Shown: piece after piece, positions 12,422 to 15,281 of the stretch
Position numbering within the stretch: the first letter of the stretch is position 1
Layout: the number at the start of each line of letters is the position of its first letter
The notes under the pieces: generated by a model
Seen by the model: only the letters and a program-made list of their open reading frames with translations
Database searches by the model: none
What the model was told of the DNA's origin: nothing
From: Bacillota bacterium
GTDB lineage: Bacteria > Bacillota > Clostridia > Christensenellales > Aristaeellaceae
Direction: 5' to 3'
Length of the DNA stretch: 15,281 nt
Assembly: GCA_023460055.1 (NCBI GenBank)
Contig: JAEWRJ010000012.1
Span: 1 to 15,281, forward strand
Translations under genes and position numbers: made by a program

Positions 12422-14215
12422 TTACGCTTCCTTTTTCAGATGAGTCTTGTGGATGGTGACGGTGCCGGCACCCAGGTTGGTGATCGTATATTTGCCCAAG
12501 TTCGCCGGGATGACCGCCATGTCCATGCTGTTCATGATATAGAACTTGGAAGGATCATCAGCCGATTCCACCCGGACCTTTTCGCCGTCCACCAGGGCCA
12601 GCACATGGAAAAGGCCGTCGGTATCATCGGTGATGGTCTTATCAAAAATCAGGTTGCGCAGGGAGAAATACAGCAGGTCGTGCTCGCCCACGATGATCTC
12701 CCTGAAGCCTTCGCCCTCGCGTACCAGGCCGCCGTGATTGACGAGGTTCTGTTCCACCCAGTCTTTGGTGTATTCCTTTTTGATGACCTCGCTGCCCATC
12801 TCCAGGTGAATGGGGCGGGGCAGGCCGGTCTGAGGATCGGTGCGCTGGTAGTCGTAGAGCTTATAGGTATATGACCCGACAGTCAGGCAGCCGATCTCCA
12901 GGATCACCTGGTTGCGGCCAGAGGCATGGATGGTGCCGGCGGGGATCATCACCTGGGTGCCGGGCTTTGAGTGCACGTAGTTGACATACTTTTCATAGTC
13001 CATTTGCTCGCCCGACTTCTGCGCGCAGCGGGCCTGTTCAAAGAACGCATCGCAGCTGTTTTCGTTGTTGAAGCCCAGATAGGTCTTGGCATCCATTCCG
13101 GTCACGCAGATGTAGTAGCTTTCATCCTGCCGCCCCAGCTCGTCATGGTTGCTCATCACGTACTCGGCGCCCGGGTGGCACTGGATGGACATGTTGCCGG
13201 AGGCGTGATAGGTATCATCATAGTTAAAGCGGATGGGGAAGTAGCCGCCGAATTGCTCGTACGCCTGCCGGCCTAGCAGCTTTTCGCCCATCGCCTGGAC
13301 GAAGGTGAAAAAGGGCGCCTCAAATTCGTAGCTGTCGGTCTTGGCGACGATGGAGACTTCCATGGGGATCATGTCGAATACCCAGGCGCAGTTGCGCATT
13401 TCCTTGGGCAGATTGCGCAGACGGTGGATATAATAGCCTCCCCATACGCCCTCCAGGTACACGGGGCGGCAGCGGAAGGGGCGCTCTACCAGTTCCTCAA
13501 ACAGGGTGTTCAGGTCTTTAAAGGACAGCATCTGCATGCTTTCGGGCACATCGGCGCTGATGTACCAGTCAAGCCTGCCCGACCTGATCAGCTCCCAGCG
13601 CACCTCGATGGCAATCTCAAAGTCCACATAATAGTTGCGGCGCATGGTCTGGCTGTAGGGCAGATCCTTTAAGGCGCCGATGTTTCGGACATGGCCGTTT
13701 TTGTAAGCCAGTACCGCGGTGCGGGGGGTGACATCCATCCACACCCTGGCGTCATACGACTGCTCAAGTTCATGCGCTAGCGCGCCTAGGCCGTACACCA
13801 GCACGCCGCGGGAGGCGGCCAGGGTCTCCCTGAGCTCGGCAACCTTCCCTGCGTCCTGCAGGCCGACGAAGCCGTCCCTGTACCTGCGGCCGTAGAGCAG
13901 CACGGGATCACGCTCCCTGTCTTCAGGCAGGTAGGGGCTGACGATCGCCTCGATTTCCTCTGCGGGTTTCAGCAGGGTGGCCGCGTCAATAAACAGGATG
14001 CCGGCACCCGCGCACTGCTGGCGCAGCACGTTGACCAGGCTTTCATAATCGGCGCCCGGATAGGCATCCAGGCCCAGACGCTTGCCTTCCTTGAGCAGGG
14101 AGGCCAGCTTCTTTGCCACGGCATGCACGCCTGCGGCGGGGATGACATCGCGGCCTGATACCCGGTTAACCGCGCTGGGGTCGCTGTAGGGGTAGGGGTG
14201 AAACATAAAGCTCAT
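12422..14215 (-). CDS. Mannose-6-phosphate isomerase-like cupin protein with extra N-terminal domain
   Basis: The 597-residue protein has two parts. From about 245 onward it resembles class I mannose-6-phosphate isomerase: VYLEGVWGGYYIHRL (252-266), MSIQCHPGAEYV with zinc ligands Gln345 and His347, Glu365 in GRQDESYYIC, and His430 in IPAGTIHAS. A second cupin-like segment follows to the C-terminus. Residues about 1-240 are additional. They contain KRLGLDAYPGADYESLVNVL (45-64), where a P-loop would stand in a uridine-kinase-like fold, but there is no GKS/T. RGVLVYGLGALAHELEQSYD and WMDVTPRTAVLAYKNG follow. This suggests a degenerate nucleoside/sugar kinase-like domain, but the call is tentative. 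Classical PMI has about 320-440 residues. GGAG lies 10 bases before the ATG. The gene ends 4 bases before the isomerase-like gene and probably acts on its product or a related sugar. Confidence 0.82.
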   Translation of the reverse strand: MSFMFHPYPYSDPSAVNRVSGRDVIPAAGVHAVAKKLASLLKEGKRLGLDAYPGADYESLVNVLRQQCAGAGILFIDAATLLKPAEEIEAIVSPYLPEDRERDPVLLYGRRYRDGFVGLQDAGKVAELRETLAASRGVLVYGLGALAHELEQSYDARVWMDVTPRTAVLAYKNGHVRNIGALKDLPYSQTMRRNYYVDFEIAIEVRWELIRSGRLDWYISADVPESMQMLSFKDLNTLFEELVERPFRCRPVYLEGVWGGYYIHRLRNLPKEMRNCAWVFDMIPMEVSIVAKTDSYEFEAPFFTFVQAMGEKLLGRQAYEQFGGYFPIRFNYDDTYHASGNMSIQCHPGAEYVMSNHDELGRQDESYYICVTGMDAKTYLGFNNENSCDAFFEQARCAQKSGEQMDYEKYVNYVHSKPGTQVMIPAGTIHASGRNQVILEIGCLTVGSYTYKLYDYQRTDPQTGLPRPIHLEMGSEVIKKEYTKDWVEQNLVNHGGLVREGEGFREIIVGEHDLLYFSLRNLIFDKTITDDTDGLFHVLALVDGEKVRVESADDPSKFYIMNSMDMAVIPANLGKYTITNLGAGTVTIHKTHLKKEA

Positions 14216-14239
14216 ATCATTCGTTCTCCTTGTCGGTCT

Positions 14240-14245
14240 ATTATA
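14240..14245 (-). promoter_or_regulatory. Perfect -10 box upstream of the PMI-like gene
   Basis: TATAAT on the minus strand lies in the 39-base gap between the glycosidase-like pseudogene and the PMI-like gene, 25 bases before the start codon. No TTGACA-like box is found 16-18 bases upstream. It could give internal transcription of the isomerase and kinase genes, or it could be chance in a short AT-rich gap. Confidence 0.3.
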
Positions 14246-14254
14246 CTACATGAT

Positions 14255-15281
14255 CTAACATCTTGCTTCATAAATCAGCATCGCGCCTTGCGGCTTGATG
14301 AAGGCCGGTATGCCGCTGCCTTCTTCCTCGGGCGTTGCCCAGCTGTTCCACCGCGCGCCTTCAAGCGACAGGCTGACCGGCTGGTCCTCATCCGTATCGT
14401 TCCACAGGACGGCGGCCTTGCATCCGTCCGCGCGTTCAAAGAGGGCTGCCTTCACCTGTTCATTGCCGTTTATCAGGCCTTCCTGGGCCAGGAAGCGCCC
14501 TTCCAGGAGATAATCGCGGTGAGCGCTGCGCAGCCGGGCCAGCTTTTTGCTGTAAATCCTGTCCTCTTCGCCCTCATCATCCAGGATGTACTCCTTATCG
14601 GTGAAGTATCGAAGCTCCATCTCCAGCTTGTATCCGTACAGCAGCGCGTAGTTGGCAAAGCGGCGGGAGACTGAGGGGTTGGGGTTGCGGATCGTGATCA
14701 GGGTCTGGGGGAAAGTGAAGCGGAACATCTCGGGCATCATCAGGGGGCCCGAGCCGTCAGCGCCCCGGTGGACGGCGCCCCTGGTGCCGATGCCGGGAAC
14801 GGCAGCGCCTGTGCCTTTGGCCCCGGGGAAGCTGCCGATGCCGTGCAGGCAGTCCAGGAACTGGGAGTGCACATCGGTCACGTGTTCGGTCATGTAGGCG
14901 TAGTTCTCGTGGCTGTCGACCTGCGCGCGGATCCTCTTGTGCAGGCGGACGCGCCCCTGGGCATGGGAAAGGGAGGGCTTGTCCATCGGGTGCGGGTGGC
15001 TCTCGTCAAAGCAGGGGTAGGGCGGCATGCCGCCGATCTGGTCGTAGAGGATGCCGTCGGCGCCCAGGCCGTGTATCCAGTCCGCGCGCCGCGCCATCAG
15101 CTCATGCCACTCCCCGCAGCTGGGGCAGATGGTGGCAAAGGGCTTCTTTGAGAAATAGTGCAGGTAGTCGCTGTGGCAGTACTTGTCTTAGTACTCATAG
15201 TAGGGGGTGCCCCAGCGTGTCTTGCCTTCGAGCTTATGGCCTGTCTCGCGGTAATAGTCCGAGCCCACGTCCATCAGGTGG
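14255..15281 (-). pseudogene. TIM-barrel glycoside-hydrolase-like protein (DUF6259-like), interrupted by an in-frame stop; N-terminus beyond the window
   Basis: The frame ends at TAG 14255-14257 and is coherent from the window edge: LMDVGSDYYRETGHKLEGK, then RWGTPYYEY, a TAA at 15188-15190, then DKYCHSDYLHYFSKKPF in the same frame. The part after the stop has ICPSCGEWHELMARRADWIH and GLGADGILYDQIGGMPPYP, a barrel strand ending in an acidic residue. This resembles uncharacterised GH-like TIM-barrel proteins, and DUF6259 is my best guess. The C-terminus (about the last 100 residues, ending IPAFIKPQGAMLIYEARC) looks like the beta-sandwich domain that closes many alpha-glycosidase-type barrels. 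The remaining downstream ATG (15097) cuts into the barrel and has no ribosome binding site, so the truncated product is unlikely to be active. The gene lies 39 bases upstream of the PMI-like gene and would head the sugar operon. The single stop may be a real nonsense mutation or a sequence error. Confidence 0.7.

Overview
The window looks like a GC-rich member of the Clostridia (Firmicutes). It has strong AGGAGG-type ribosome binding sites, recognisable sigma-A promoters in the gaps, tightly packed sugar-catabolism genes, and a butyryl-CoA dehydrogenase/ETF operon typical of anaerobic fermenters. The solute-binding protein signal peptide, ending in GALA, fits gut or rumen lineages such as Christensenellales, but that placement is a guess. 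No rRNA, tRNA, CRISPR array or transposase gene is visible.

Layout. (1) Bases 1-3541, minus strand: a family 2 glycoside hydrolase with its own terminator, then a separately promoted sugar ABC-transporter solute-binding protein that runs off the left edge. (2) Bases 3542-4019: a divergent intergenic region with a 164-bp imperfect palindromic element, a good promoter and an operator-like palindrome. (3) Bases 4020-6953, plus strand: acyl-CoA dehydrogenase, etfB and etfA in one operon. (4) Bases 6941-8390: a convergent FMN-dependent nitronate monooxygenase-like gene flanked on both sides by an 11-bp degenerate repeat (consensus GGGAAGCRATW), with a large hairpin between the two convergent gene ends. 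(5) Bases 8446-10102: an AT-richer stretch with a membrane-anchored HIRAN-domain protein and a frameshifted isochorismatase-family hydrolase. (6) Bases 10134-15281, minus strand: a sugar operon with, in transcription order, a TIM-barrel glycosidase-like gene interrupted by an in-frame stop, a two-domain mannose-6-phosphate-isomerase-like protein, an L-arabinose/L-fucose isomerase-like protein and a ROK-family kinase.

How the genes may work together. The right-hand operon reads as hydrolysis, isomerisation and phosphorylation of an unidentified sugar. The left-hand GH2 and solute-binding protein would supply cleavage and uptake of an oligosaccharide. The bcd-etfB-etfA module probably reduces a short-chain enoyl-CoA, possibly by flavin-based electron bifurcation. 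Its usual partners (crotonase, 3-hydroxybutyryl-CoA dehydrogenase, thiolase) are not in the window.

Most worth a second look: the palindromic element at 3702-3865, the 11-bp repeat that supplies the stop codons of two unrelated convergent genes, the extra N-terminal domain on the isomerase-like protein, and the membrane HIRAN protein. Two genes are broken by single changes (a frameshift near 9985 and a TAA at 15188-15190), so either local decay or draft-assembly errors must be considered.
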